Shown piece after piece: positions 45,871 through 58,301 of a DNA stretch of 64,000 nucleotides. This DNA comes from Panicum virgatum (lineage: Eukaryota > Streptophyta > Magnoliopsida > Poales > Poaceae): NCBI RefSeq assembly GCF_016808335.1, contig NC_053142.1, positions 51,331,992 to 51,395,991 of the forward strand, read 5' to 3'. Positions within the stretch are counted from its first letter, which is position 1, and every line of letters starts with the position of its first letter. Below the pieces are notes generated by a model, which had not been told where the DNA came from, did not search any database, and worked only from the letters and a program-made list of their open reading frames with translations. The position numbers and the translations under genes are program-made.

Positions 45871-47910
45871 ATGGCCGAAGGCGACGCGCCCGCCGCGGCG
45901 CCGGCGGTGGTCACGGCGTCCCCGCGGTCGCCCATGCCGCCGGAGACGCCGGCGACGCTGAAGCGGCGGCAGCGGGGGCTCGTGTCGCGGGTGTGGAAGG
46001 GCATCTTCGGCGGCCGCGAGGACGTCGAGAAGCTGCTGCAGGCGCTGTCCAAGGAGGAGGAGGCCGTGCGGGCCCGCCTCCGCCGCCGCGCCCGCGCCTC
46101 CCGCAACTCCGCGCACAACGTCCTCGCCCTCGCCGCCGCGCTTGAGGTGATTCCATTCGTTTCGTTTCGTTTGAAGCAAGTATCCGCCGTTCAATTAGCC
46201 GTGATTGTGCGCAGTAGAGGAATACAAATCCCCCTTTTCTCAGGGATCGATATGATTTCTCATGGTCGAATCAAGGATTGTTTGATCATCCGAGCCGCAT
46301 GTCTGTTACATTGCTCTGCAATATGTGTTGCCGCAACTACGCCTATTCTGTCATTTCTTCAGATGTTCATGACTTCCATACATTGCTTCAGTTCAGCAGG
46401 CAGTTATTAGAACAGATGTCGAGTGGAATTGCATTGTGTTGTGATGAGTTCACGAGTGCCACATTAGATCAGGATGAATTGTGTTTTGATATGGTTTTAT
46501 GCTATTTCGTTTTGGATCAGATTGTTGCAGTTGGATATGCTATCATGACTACGAGATCACCGGACCTCAGCTGGCAGATGAGGGCGGTCCGGGTGCTGCC
46601 AATGTTTCTGGTTCCTGCTCTAGCTGCTTTAATCTACTCAACAATTACACGCCTTACCAAAATGCGTAAGTGTACGCTCATCTTTCTTTACATGCTCTGG
46701 TGTGGCACACACGTCTGCACATCCTAGGAGAGCTGCATATTCTGGTATTTCTAGTTGAACAAAAGTAAGGGACTAAAAATGTGCGATTTACATGTTTCCC
46801 AAAAGCTTTTTAATGCATCATATCTGAGCAATGAGCACAGAATAAATTTGTATTATTAGCACAGACAATCATGTCTTATTAGTACTGCCCTACCTTATCT
46901 GCAGTTGATAATAGAGACCAACATACTCTTGAAAAGCTTCGAACTGAAAGGCAAGCTAAGATTGATGAATTGAAGGAGAGAACAAATTACTACACTACCC
47001 AGCAACTTATACAGGTTCATTTGCTGCACTATTTTTGTGCATACAAACTACATACAGCCTAGCCCAATTTTTCTTGGGATTTAAAGGCTTTGTTGTTGTT
47101 CTTGTCGGTGTCTACATACAACTAACTCTTTATGTTGGTTAACCAGAGATACGATCTTGACCCTGCTGCAAAGGCTGCTGCAGCTACTGTTTTGGCATCG
47201 AAGTTGGGTGCAGATTCTGGATTGAGAGTCTTTTTGGGAGATGAATCAGGCAGCGATGCCACGCTGCGTAAAAGTAGTAATAATAATCCTGGACAAACTA
47301 CCGGACTTAGGCAAAGAAAACCAGCTCACTTAAACAATGGCACTGGAAGGACCCATTCGCCTGAGCCTTTTGACGGTTCAAATGCGTATGATGGTGATGA
47401 AGAAGGTAGCCCCGGCACTCCAAATCAGAGGACTGTTGAGCACTTCAGAGGTCCAGCTGGTAATGACGGGGGATGGCTTGCACGAATGGCTGCTCTTCTT
47501 GTAGGGGAGGATCCAACGCAGTGCTATGCTCTAATATGTGGCAACTGCCATATGCATAATGGTAGGTGACAAAAACTGTCTATTTATGTCAACCAACTTC
47601 TACAAGTTCTATATTAACGTCTTTCCTTCTGCCAGGTCTTGCAAGGAAAGAGGACTTTGGGTTCATCACATACTACTGTCCTCACTGCAATGCCCTCAAC
47701 AGTTCCCGGCAAAACGAGGACCATGACTTGGTACCTAATTCTGGCAAGGAGAGTCCTAGTTCTCAATCCGACATAATCATTGGCCCAGCTGGTGCAAGCC
47801 TTGCAAGTTCGGGTGCTGTAAGCCCTGTTGCAAGCAGCCTACCAACCGTTGAAGAACTCTCTGCAGAAGATTCTGGGGAGAAGGCGAGCAGTGACCAACC
47901 TGCCAGTTGA
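45871..47910 (+). CDS. LNP: Lunapark-family ER network protein
   Basis: Five exons: 45871-46146, 46521-46665, 46905-47014, 47147-47561 and 47636-47910, giving 1221 nt, 406 residues, phases consistent. The N-terminal cytosolic region (RQRGLVSRVWKGIFGGREDVE) leads into a hydrophobic hairpin of two segments (NVLALAAALEIVAVGYAIM and LPMFLVPALAALIYSTI). Next come a coiled-coil stretch (TLEKLRTERQAKIDELKERT), a conserved DPAAKAAAATVLASKLGA segment, and a C-terminal zinc ribbon (CGNCHMHNG ... YYCPHCNAL). Lunapark proteins localise at three-way junctions of ER tubules and stabilise network shape; plant homologues also affect turnover of ROOT HAIR DEFECTIVE3. The frame is open upstream to an ATG at 45355 (172 codons), but that stretch is low-complexity leader, and the ATG at 45871 begins the conserved part. 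Confidence 0.88.
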
Positions 47911-49156
47911 ACTTTTCGTTTCCTGTAGATTTGCGTGTGAAATATTGCATCGGATTTGTGTCGGGTTGTCCAAATTTTTGTAACTACCATGTAGCATATA
48001 GAGTACCATACTTCGTGCATAATTGGTGTGTAGCAACTGGTAGCTCTTGGTGGTTTCATCGTGGTTTACTAAGCCCCTAGGGTGCCAGGACGACGCCCAC
48101 TTGCTGACATCTTGTCGCAGCAGATGGGCCTGAATGATGATAGGATGTTCATTTCTTTCACCCATTTGTTTATTGAGTGTATAGTATTTGAAAGGCATTC
48201 GACATTATTTTCATTTTCAATATAGAACTGATTTCTTTGTTCATCGATGCATCAAATAACAACCTGCTTTTCTGCTGTACTATTTGTGGCGACTCATCAA
48301 GTTTGGAAATATGTAGCTGACATCATATACAGTGTCACGGCTTGTGTTAAATTAAGACTCCCAAGGTATACATACAAGCAGTCCTGGTATTGACTTTTCG
48401 ACATCACGGACTTGACAGGGAAAAAAAATGCTTGTAGTGTATGGATGGTAGAACGATGATTCAGGTAGAATTTGTAGCAATTGACTACATAAGCTGCTTT
48501 TGCCAACGTTCAAGCACAGCCATTTCTGAGGTGGAAAAGGAATGAGGATCGTCAGGACAACACAGGTGTGGGTTCCAGTATCCAATTTGTCAGAAAATGG
48601 AGTTGGTCTACCCCTACCATTCTAGTACAATGGCTATTGTACATACTGGGAGCAATCAGCAATGCAGTGCCCTTTCAGGGGACAAAAAATTGAAATACAT
48701 TCATGAGCAATCAGAGAAACAAAACATGGAACGCCTCCAGCCATCCGATATTTACAGTCACTTGCCGAGTCCCGGACCAAGTGTCTGGTACTCAGGTATA
48801 TATGTCGGATATTGCATACAACAGAAACAGCAGCAAATACCTTGAGGGTCTCGTACCATAACTGCAGACTTCTTCCAAAAGCTTCAAGAATTGTTGGGCA
48901 GGCAGGCAGACGGGTTGGAAACAATCATATCACTGCAAAAACACTCTGGAAAGCACTGACGGCCCTTGGTGCTTGGTCAGTATAACAACTTGCAAGGCTT
49001 CCTAGCAGCACGTTAAGAATTGGGGAAGCTCCGGCCATCGGTTCGTCTCATTTTCCCCTCAGTATATGGTACATTAGCTTCGTGGCTCTTGCTTCGTATG
49101 ATGAGACATGCTTGGTGTGCCATATGATACAACCTTTCATGACAAGACAATGTAGG
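47911..49156. other. 3' flanks of two convergent genes
   Basis: The stretch lies between Lunapark (plus) and the SANT-domain gene (minus). It should contain both 3' UTRs. I recognised no coding sequence, RNA gene or repeat. Confidence 0.45.
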
Positions 49157-49219
49157 TCAGACATAGTTAAGAGTCCCCTGCTGACATCTTAGGCAAACAC
49201 CATCCATCTCTCCTATTGC

Positions 49220-52200
49220 TTACAGGTCGTGTGTTCTTACCATTCTGTTCAGTTGAATAAGCGAGCATAGATGGTCTTCATTTATAGACAATGGCAATGA
49301 AGCCATCTGACTCATAATACCAGGCGTTTCACTCATTCTGAAACACAGTACAGAACAATGCAAGTAATATCAGTAGTGTAAGGTTTACCAATTCCTCAGG
49401 CCTCAACTTATGTTAATTTATCACAATGATGTACCTGCTTAAAATTGTTTTGATGTTGCTACTCGTCCGAAGAAAGAGATCCATGTTCTCCACTGTCTGT
49501 AAGAAAATCAGGCATGAAAATAGATATGATCAATGTGTTCCCACCAGTGTTATAAAGGCGACAAGGCGTGGCTGCTGCCCAAGCCGAGCTGGGTCCGCCT
49601 GGACTCCGACGCCTTCAGAACTATGGTTCCCACAATTATCACATTTTATAAAAACCGATGAAAGCTACTGTTATCCTTCATCAAGCCAATGAGAGTGACA
49701 TGTTCCAACAAACCAAAAATTTGCCCCTATCAATTGTATGATGGAAGACAGATTTATTTCACATGATTTCCCAGCTATTAATGTTCCCATGCAACAAATG
49801 TCAATCCCATCCTTTCAAAGAATATGACTAAAATCATACTTCCTTTAAGGGTGAAATGAAACCTTGAAAATAATGGAACTTTTGGGAGATTTACGGAACA
49901 GAAGCCAAAGGCAATTCTTCTGCCCTTATATTTCAGGTCCATGCAAGCATTAAATATGCAAGGCATCTGCTATTTGTTGATTGATTATTTCTCTCTTCAG
50001 TTTCATCCCAGATCCAACTAACAACACTATCGAAGATAGAGAAACATTTTTAATACTTAGGTATGAACTGTATAACTAACAGCCATAATTAAATTTGAAA
50101 TTTTACAAACGCCATGTACCCTGTGACTGAGTAGAAGTGGCAGGTTTAGGCTGCAGACATGAGAAGCCTAAATATATACAGACCTTGAATGTTTCAATAT
50201 TTGCAGCAATCTGGTTGAGCAATTGATTATTTTCCTCCAGAAGATGCTGGGTTGCACTGTCGACAACAGCAGCTGCTTCAGAATGCAACCAAATGAATGC
50301 TATTAGAAATAAGATCAACATAAGATACATATATGCAGGTACACAAGGAAAGTTCACTTTAACATTACCAGTATTATACTCCAGCAGAATGAATGAACTA
50401 GAAATGTAAATTGATGGAAGATAACAAGACTAACATTGGACACAAGGATGCAGTTCATGATGAAAGTCTACTTTTCTATTACCATCAAAGGGGTTCCTCA
50501 GAATTTCGATCTGGACAGAAAATAAAAACAAGACCTACATACATGACATAATTATGCACTGAACATTAATAAACCCCAAAATTTAATACCGCATCATCTT
50601 CCTTGAAGATTACATTTCCCAATGAGAAGCTGAAGAGCAACAGCAAAAGGAATGTTGGTGTGTACAAGGGAAGCAGATTATTTGCCTACTTGGCATATGA
50701 TATGTGAGTGATCCTTGAAGCGACATCAGATGGCATTATAAGCTTGTCGTCATGAAATAACAGTACAGCAAACCATTCCCACCTTGTCAATGTAATTCAA
50801 CATTAACAGGTTCTAGAAACATGTGGTAAGGGATCTACAATCCTACAAAAAACTTTGCTACTTGTGTTTTGTCCTAATTCATTCTCATGCTTTGTATTGG
50901 GTCTAGGAAATGCAGAGCAGGATTATGAACACAAGCAAATGAAGTTGGCTTTTTAATCCTAGAAATCACCAACTTCTAATTATCACAGTATGAATATGAG
51001 AGAAATAGCCAATTGCCAACCAGTGGGAAATTTAATGTTTAGCTCCATACAGATGACAAGTAAACCATGTACATGCCACTATAAATTAAGAAATTCTGAT
51101 AGTTGTCTCCATTCACAATCTAATGAAATTACTGAGTGACAATTTGTACCAAACAGCAGCTCAAACCAGACCTTTTTAGGTGAAGTGAAGATGGTGCTAA
51201 GAACAGCTCGACAAGAAAAGAGATGGACGGAGGCTAACCTTCCTTGGGAACCTGACTTTGTTGATTTGGATGTTGCATTGATATCGAAAAAGGGGTTACA
51301 TTGTTTGTAGGTGCCAATTGAAAATTAGCCATTGGGAGTGATGCAACCATTTTATCCTGGGTTGGCTGTTGAGAAACTTTGTCAGAACGAACATGTTTGA
51401 CATCAGAAAAAGAAATGAAGAAAAGACTAGGCAAGTCAAAAGATTCAGCAACCAAGAGGGACAATGCTTTCAATGATCTACACACAAACTGAGAACTACC
51501 TTCATGTCTCTAATTTTTTTGCCTATATAAAATCCGTCAGGTTTCTTCCTTCTGTCTTTACCCTGCAATAACTGAATCAAGTCAGCAGACCATAGTGGCT
51601 TACTTCCATGTGCTGCTTATACTAATGCAGGTAATCAAAGGAATCATGTCGGTGAAATGATGCTAGAAGAAAAAGGCACACAATAACCCCAATAGAAATC
51701 CCCAGGGCTAGATCTCAACATGTTTAATACCATATTCATGAGTATAGCATAAACTACTAGTCAGGGAAAGGCAATATTAGGCCCTTATATGTCGTACTTT
51801 TATCTACCCTGTTAATTGGTAACCTAGTATAACTTACAAGTGCAATATATAGGTTCCCTTGTACCGAGCCAGATTCTTTGTTACAATATATGATGACAGA
51901 TTAGCAAGTTAGCATAAGTAGTAAGTATCTAAATAACTGCCCCAAGGAAATGAAGCACAGTGAAAAATAAACTAATGAAAAACTAAAGCACCCCTCCAAA
52001 GAGCAAAGAGGAGACAAGGGAAGCATATTATTAAATGTCCAGTGTATATAATCTCATAAATTTCTTTTGGGCCAAACTAAGAATCTTTTAAGAAATGGAG
52101 TGCAGAATTAGGACAGAACCAACATTGGAATCAAACAAACATAAGAAAAGCATCAAAACATCTGAAAAAAATGACTTAACTGTACCCCACCAGCATCGCA

Positions 52201-53099
52201 ACGCAACATCCCTGATGGTCCTGTTAGGCAGCATAGCTGCTATCTTAATGTACCTCATGATATTAGGTTCACGAGCATATCTGCCAATGCCAATGAAGAA
52301 GGAATTACATGTGGAAAGGAAATGAATAGTTTCTCAGATAAAATTTGTCAAGCAGATGGCAGCGCTTGCCAACAATTAATAGGCTAAAGTTTTGTGGCCA
52401 GATTGATAATGCAAAAAAAAAATTGGCCATAAAGCACTCAGGTGTGGCTATTGAGAGGTGGTCATGGATGAAACTAAGTGCTGTTCCAAAGTATTCTCAA
52501 TAGCAAGAAAAGCACAATAGAGAGTTTGATTTTGCTCAAAACTGACGACGAAAAAGGTCTGGTTGCATAATTATTGCTTTAGACTTTCTAGTTGATGCTC
52601 CACTACCTTGGAACACATCAAAGGTGCGAAAAGAAAGCTAACTGCATAACCAAGTTCCTTCCATCAGCATAGGCAACAATTTACACCAGTACAGTACGTC
52701 GGTACAGGCACATGCAATTCAGGAAGCAAAAGGGCAATGAATTTACCTCGCAAGCCCTTCCTTCAGTATGTCCAACTCACGATCAGTCCAATCCGAAGGC
52801 GAACCAGTGACAAACTTATACTTGGGCGAGCCCGTACCTCGGAACACATCCCCCGACGAGCTCCTTGATGGGCCAACCCCCGACGCGTTGCCGATGACGC
52901 CAGGATTTGGGGAGAGGAACAGCCCGGCGTTGCTACTGCTCCCACTGACGCTCCTCGGGGCCATGACCATACCACCACTGGTAGCGTCGCCGCCGATGCC
53001 AACGTCGCTGCTGGACTGGAAGGACAGCATGTGGTGGTGGTTGTACAGCGAGGCGGTGATCCCTTGGTGAAACCCCATGCTGGAATCAGCTGCCATCAC
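49220..53099 (-). CDS. SANT/Myb-like nuclear protein, probably DUF3755 type
   Basis: Seven minus-strand exons are supported: 53099-52747, 52280-52181, 51562-51500, 51356-51239, 50275-50184, 49496-49435 and 49337-49241. They give 295 codons with consistent phases. A Ser/Gly-rich N-terminus precedes a SANT/Myb-like fold spanning exons 1-3 (SDWTDRELDILKEGLARY, NIMRYIKIAAMLPNRTIRDV, ALRCWWGTGKDRRKKPDGFY). Then follow a linker, a coiled-coil-like helix (TQHLLEENNQLLNQIAANIE) and a conserved C-terminal block (MSETPGIMSQMASLPLSINE). I recall Arabidopsis relatives annotated as DUF3755 or Homeodomain-like, with little functional knowledge. The 3' end is unresolved. Reading on past 49241 gives a stop at 49220, while splicing to an acceptor near 49178 would give a stop at 49157. 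Confidence 0.78.
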
Positions 53100-53192
53100 A
53101 CCCAGAGCAGCTGAAAAATTCCCGATCTAGCCGGCCATAAACACGCCCCCAGATCGTCCACGAACCCGAGGCGCTCAAATTTGGATCAACCT

Positions 53193-53530
53193 GCACAAAT
53201 TGACACTCCCAAGAATCACACAACTGAGCGCAACAAGCTTTTCAGCAGCTGAGAAGCCCCCCGAAGGCCGAATCCCACGAACCCAGCACGAACACCGAGG
53301 GGACTCCGCCTCGGGAGGCGTGCAAGCGGCAAGCTCAACTCCTGCAGAAGCCTCGCATTTCCGAGTCCCGAGGAGGATCCGGTCGAAGTCCCTGGGCGAG
53401 CGGGCGGCGACCAGGAGATCCCCCAGCCTCCACCTCACCACAACTAAGCCGCCCCTAACAACCGAAGCAACCACCGCGACGAAACCGACCAAATCCCCCA
53501 CGAACACCCGCGGAATCCGACCGACTCACC
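53193..53530 (-). other. Leader intron of the SANT-domain gene
   Basis: A good minus-strand donor (CAG, then GTGAGTCGG) near 53529 and an acceptor (AATTTGTGCAG) near 53193 define a leader intron of about 337 bp. The GC-rich first exon lies at about 53531-53770. The plus-strand open frame across this region is a shadow of GC-rich leader DNA. Confidence 0.55.
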
Positions 53531-54126
53531 TGCCTGAGCTGCCTCCAGCAACGGCGGCCAGCGGCCGCCCACCGCTCCGCCCCGCCCGGCGCCCGGCCCA
53601 ATGGTGGCGTGCGAGGACGAGCTCCCCCGCAACCGCCGCCGCCGCCTCTCCTCACCTCGCCCCACGGGGAGGTTCCAGCCCCACCGAAGCAGCCGCAAAT
53701 CCAATTCGAATTCGAGCTCCGCCACCAGTGGCACGGCCGCGGGGCTGGGCGATTCAGAAGGTGCGAATCGAGCGAGATGCTCCCCTCCCCCGTCGCGTGC
53801 TAAATAGATCAGCTGGGAATAAAACCCCACCTTTTTCTATGGCCCGTTTGATCTAAAAAATTCGCTTCGGGTTTTGGTTTGGAGTCTTTGTTGTTAAACA
53901 CCCTACCGCTAGGCCTTCCTCGCGCCCAAGCCTTTGTTTTATAGGGGGCGGCGCAACCGCCCACGGCGTTGGGTGTTAATTACTCCAACTGCCATTTTGG
54001 CGGGCAAGTGTCGGCCTACGAAACGCACCGGGCGGGCGATGCGCGCATCCTGGCCGCTGGCGGGGGACGGCGGAGATGCTGTGGAGAGGGTGGATCGGAC
54101 GGCTGCGGGCGGGATTGGAGTTTGGA

Positions 54127-54308
54127 GCGGTTTTTTTATTTTTATATTTTTTATTTTCGTTTTTTATAAAAATATATTTTCGATTTGGAAATTTACAGGA
54201 ATATACCCCGGCCGCCCCACTGCCGGGCGCCCGGGACCTGGCCGCCCGGCAGCGGGGCGGCAGGGGCATTTCTGGAAAAAAATTCGCAGAGAAAATTGCG
54301 CGCAGGGG
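54127..54308 (+). repeat. Left terminal inverted repeat of the MULE
   Basis: About 182 bp. It has an AT-rich outer part, then GC-rich CCGGCCGCCC/GCCGGGCGCCC motifs and an inner end at GAAAATTGCGCGCAGG. The inverse is found at 58094-58301. Confidence 0.8.
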
Positions 54309-54311
54309 GAG

Positions 54312-56454
54312 CGGATACCTAGAATAGTGGAAGCTGTACAGAATGAAGACCAAGAGGCTCGAATGATGGAAGAATGTGGGGACTCATCAGACGATGAGGA
54401 CTACCCGTTGCTAGGTGAATGGCGAGACAAGGGTTTTGGAAATCCAGTGATACATGATATTACGAGTAATGAGTACGAATACAGAGAGAATAAGTTTGTG
54501 AAGGGGGCAAAGTATCCTAGCATTGAAGCTGTGAAAGATGCTGTGAAGCTTTGGGCTATATCGTTGAGGAAGGAATTGGGCTATATCGTTGAGGAAGGAA
54601 TTCAGAGTTGTGAAGTCTAGCAGCAAAGAATATGAGGTGAAGTGTGTCAATGGCGATTGTACATAGCGAGTACATGCCTACAAGGGCAAGTACAAGACAC
54701 ATTGGGAGTGTTCAATTGTTACACCACATACATGTAGATTAACTGCTGTTGCGCAAACTCACCGTAACATCACATCCACTTTCGTGGCCAAGAAGATATT
54801 TGGGGTGATTCTGGACAAAATTGATTATGAGCCAAATTTGATAATTAGGGACATCGACGAACGTTTTCAATACAAAATCAGCTATGCAAAGGCTTGGCGG
54901 GCAAAACAAAAGGTGTTTGAGATGAGATTCGGCACATATGAGACATCATATGATAACCTGCCTCACATGCTGTCAGCAATTGTGCAGAGAAATCCTGGAA
55001 GCGCGATTGATACCTACATTGTACCGAGTTTATCTGTGGGATCTGGGTTTCTGCTTCGTGCTTTCTTCTGCCTTGGTGCATGTGCGAGGGCATTTATGTA
55101 TTGTCTTCCTGTTCTATGTATTGACGGCACATTCTTGACAGGAAGATATAAGGGGACAATACTGACAGCGATTGGAGTTGATTGCAACAAGCAGGTGGTT
55201 CCCATCGCCTTTATTTTTGTTGAGAATGAGAACACAGAGAGCTGGTACTGGTTCCTTGAACGTGTGAAGATTCACGTTGTTGCTGGAAGGCCTGATGTTT
55301 GCCTCATCAGTGACAGACATGCAGGTCTTCAAGCAGCAATAAGGTAACTACATGAAGGAAGTCGAGGACAACCTCCCCTATGGCCAGATGTTGTGAGTAG
55401 GTGGTGCATAAGGCATATGGGTGCAAACTTTTATGAGCGCTTCAAGAATAAGGAACTTATGAATTTGTTCAAGAGGTTGTGCACTCAGAATCAGCAGCGG
55501 AAGTTTGATGCATTGTGGCAGGTGCTAGATAACATGTGCGCCGAGCTGCTAAAGGAACAGGCCTCAACCTCCAGCCGGAGACGTTCCCGCGGCGGACCTT
55601 TCACACAGTGGATTAAGGATGCACCTAAGAATAAGTGGTTAATTCTATACGACACTGGTGGTCGTCGATATGGGATTGAGACAACCAACCACGAAGAGTG
55701 TTACAATATGGTCATGCGTCATGTTCGTGGATTTCCTCTTTTTGGCATAGTTGAGTTCATCATGTACGGATGCACAAGGTCCTTCAGAGAGCGGTACCAG
55801 GCAGCTGTTGTCTTACTTAATGATCCAGGAGTGATTTTTTTTAATAGGATCACTAACTACATGAAAGAAAAGATTGAAAAGGCTCAATATCACAGAGTGG
55901 TCTCCATGGGCACAAAGAATCAAAGGTTTGAGGTTTCATGTAAGGACAGGACAGTGCAGGGTGTCCGCAGACAAAGGGTCGTTCAGGATTGCTTGATAAC
56001 GCCGGAAGGCAAGGTTTTTTGCAGATGCAAGAAGTCACAGCTTCTTCACTTACCATGCTCCCATGTCATTGCGGCATGTTCAGAATCTGGGTCGGATACT
56101 GGGCTTTTTATTTCAGAATATTATAGAAAAGAAGCCGCTGTGCACACTTGAGACCATGAGATATATGGCATAGGCAGTCTGGGATCATTCACTACACCAA
56201 ATATCTCTCCAATGTACATTCCCAATCCAGATGCTAGGAGAGGGGTAGGTCGACGGCAGACACTTCGTATCCGTAACGGAATGGATGAGTCTGAGGCAGG
56301 AAAGAAGAAAAAACGATGCAACCTGTGCGGAGCAGAGGGTCACACTTACAAGAAGTGCCCTAAAATACAAGAAGATAATGCTGGTGCTGAGGTTGGACCT
56401 TCTGGAAATCCCACTGATGGATTGCCTCCGGATTTTGGGGCCCATCGCGTCTAG
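54312..56454 (+). pseudogene. MULE transposase (MURA-like), decayed
   Basis: Frame segments in order: an acidic N-terminal part (EECGDSSDDEDYPLLGEW); a MuDR-type DNA-binding region (KEYEVKCVNGDC); the MULE transposase domain with the first catalytic Asp in LCIDGTFLTGRYKG (about 55115) and the second in ISDRHAGL (about 55308); a SWIM zinc finger (CRCKKSQLLHLPCSHVIAAC, about 56020-56080); and a CCHC knuckle (CNLCGAEGHTYKKC, about 56320-56360). Lesions: a 25-bp tandem duplication at 54553-54602 that shifts frame, TAG at 54664, TAA at 55345 and TGA at 56149. It would have cut and pasted the element in the nucleus. It lies convergent to the GRF-like unit at 56880. Confidence 0.85.
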
Positions 56455-56879
56455 ATTTCGTTATGTGTGCATATGTATTTGAACCAGATGTATGGATATG
56501 TATTCCGACTTATATGTGATAATTACATTTCGTTATGTATGGATATGTATTTGCACCAGATTGTAGCATGTAATATTACGAAGGTATTTGTGTAGTAAGA
56601 TTTCTTGGTTGCAGTTCTAAATGTGTAGGTTGGTTCAATTAGATTGCTCACTGAATGTAGTGTACTGAAAATAGAAGAGTAGTTACGAATCATAAATTTT
56701 CGATTTGCAATACAGTTTTGTAAACAATGCCATGATTACAAAGGATAGGCATAAGGCGTTCGTACTACTAGGTACTTGAACAATGAAAAGCATGTCATGT
56801 GCAATACGATAACCTCGTGTTGTGAGTAAACCTAACATGTCTTAGGAAATGTAAAATGCCGGGATTACATGGTGGTGCT

Positions 56880-57465
56880 TTACTGAGTGCACCGGGGATA
56901 TTTTTCCTTCCTAATAGCTTCAGACCATGCTTCCTTAGCACGGCGGGCCCTGTCTCGCTTCCTCTCCCTATCAGCTTCACGTTCCTCTGCCTTCTGACGT
57001 TCCACTTCTGCAATCATCTTCTGAATCTCTTCCTGGTTTTTCTTGCGCTTCTCCTCCATCTGTTCTTCATGCAGCATTCGTTGCCACCTTTGTGCAGCCC
57101 ACCTTGCTTGACGCTCCACGTGGTCCTTATACTGCTGAGATTGCTCGGTGTCTAACCACTGCACGAAATCACATAGAGGCGGTGGAGTCTTTCCCCAAAT
57201 CATGTTAGAAGTCATTACTAGATCTGAAAGTGACAAACTCTGATAGTGTTTTGTAGTACCTTTGCTCGGTCCTTGCCTTATGCTTGGGCGGGTCGTACTC
57301 GTAATTCTCGCATATGAAGAACCTCTTGCCAAAGACGTCCCCCAAAACCCTTGATTTCATTAGTTTGCACAAGGATCCGCAAAAACACATAGGCACCTAG
57401 ACTCCTTGGGGGACTGTTTCTGTCACCTTACTCTATGGAATGTAGGTGGATCCTGAGGATGCCAT
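56880..57465 (-). pseudogene. GRF-finger / coiled-coil protein, second MULE gene
   Basis: On the minus strand a frame from ATG 57463-57465 (MASSGSTYIP) passes two TAG codons (57433-57435 and 57397-57399). It then reads a Cys-rich GRF-like motif (MCFCGSLCKL ... GKRFFICENYEYDP) and continues, after a short stretch that may be an intron or frameshift near 57190-57270, into TPPPLCDFVQWLDTEQ. A long charged helix follows (EEIQKMIAEVERQKAEEREA), ending KYPRCTQ at 56880. I recall similar GRF-plus-coiled-coil proteins as common uncharacterised grass sequences ending in a PRCTQ-like tail. Its place inside the MULE inverted repeats, tail-to-tail with the transposase, suggests an element-encoded accessory protein. 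I could not fix the exact splice phase. Confidence 0.6.
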
Positions 57466-58093
57466 GGTGTTGAGCCCTGGCAATCACAAGTGAGCAATCA
57501 GATTGCTAATATACTATATCAACACTAATCATTATCATTATCAGTAACTACACCTAAATGTACCACTAATCACTCCTAATAATAATTAAACTGATTGCTA
57601 AACTACTGTTTCAACAAAATACTTTCTACAATTTTCTAACATTTTCTAAAAAAAATTAATATTATCTTCCAATTTTTAAGACTTTCTAATATTTCTCTAA
57701 CAATTTTCTAGTACTTTCTAATACTTAATCTAATACTAAATGTACTGTATCAACGCTAATCATTACAAGTAACTGCACCTAAATGTACCACTAATCACTC
57801 CTAACAATAATTAAATTGATTGATAATCTACTGTTTCAACAAAAATAATTACAACATAATCTATTTGTAAAGCGTAGAAGAATTTTGGATACCTGCAGTT
57901 GCCGGCTCGAAAATCCGGCAGGGCTTCGCCTCTCTCCCTCCCTCCCTCTTTTTTCTTGGTTTCTGGAATTTTAGTGATGCAAATGAGGGGTGGGGGGACC
58001 AGCCAACCCTTATATAAGGGTGGGAGAGCCGGTCGCCCTGCAGCCGGGCGCCAGGGCCGGCCGCCCCGCTACCGGGCGACCGGCTCCCAGGGA
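57466..58093. other. AT-rich spacer inside the MULE
   Basis: The spacer contains an imperfect duplication: ATGTACCACTAATCACTCCTAA-type sequence at about 57557 recurs at about 57783, each followed by a CTACTGTTTCAACAAAA-like stretch. No coding sequence is seen. Confidence 0.6.
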
Positions 58094-58301
58094 CCTGCGC
58101 GCAATTTTCTCCGCGAAATTTTTTTCAGAAATGCCCCTGCTGCCCCGCTGCCGGGCGGCCGGGACCCGGCTGCCCGGCAGCGGGGCGACCGGGACCCGGC
58201 AGCGGGCGGCCGGGGCGACCGGGGTATATTCCTGTAAATTTCCAAATCGAAAATATATTTTTGTAAAAAACAAAAAATAAAAATAAAAATAAAAAAACCG
58301 C
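58094..58301 (-). repeat. Right terminal inverted repeat of the MULE
   Basis: About 208 bp, inverse of 54127-54308. It carries additional copies of the CCGGGACCCGGC-like GC-rich unit, which accounts for the greater length. Confidence 0.8.

Larger units (their letters stand above)
54127..58301 (+). mobile_element. Two-gene Mutator-like element (MULE), 4.2 kb
   Basis: The termini are long inverted repeats (about 54127-54308 and 58094-58301) starting GCGGTTTTTTTATTTTTAT. They share a common core (CGATTTGGAAATTTACAGGA) and a GC-rich tract of GCCGGGCGGCC-like units. A 10-bp direct repeat GGAGTTTGGA lies exactly outside both ends (54117-54126 and 58302-58311), in the 8-11 bp range usual for Mutator elements. 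Inside are a transposase pseudogene on plus and, convergent to it, a smaller coding unit on minus. The layout resembles maize MuDR (mudrA and mudrB convergent), although the second protein is of a different type. Both reading units carry stops, so the element is non-autonomous now. Confidence 0.85.

Noticed and set aside
49560..49620. Possible tRNA or small RNA near the GGCGACAAGGCGTGGCTGC segment
   Set aside because: No cloverleaf can be drawn, and it lies within an intron of the SANT gene.
53200..53856. 218-codon plus-strand frame
   Set aside because: It is a shadow of the GC-rich leader exon and intron of the minus-strand SANT gene, which has clear splice signals.
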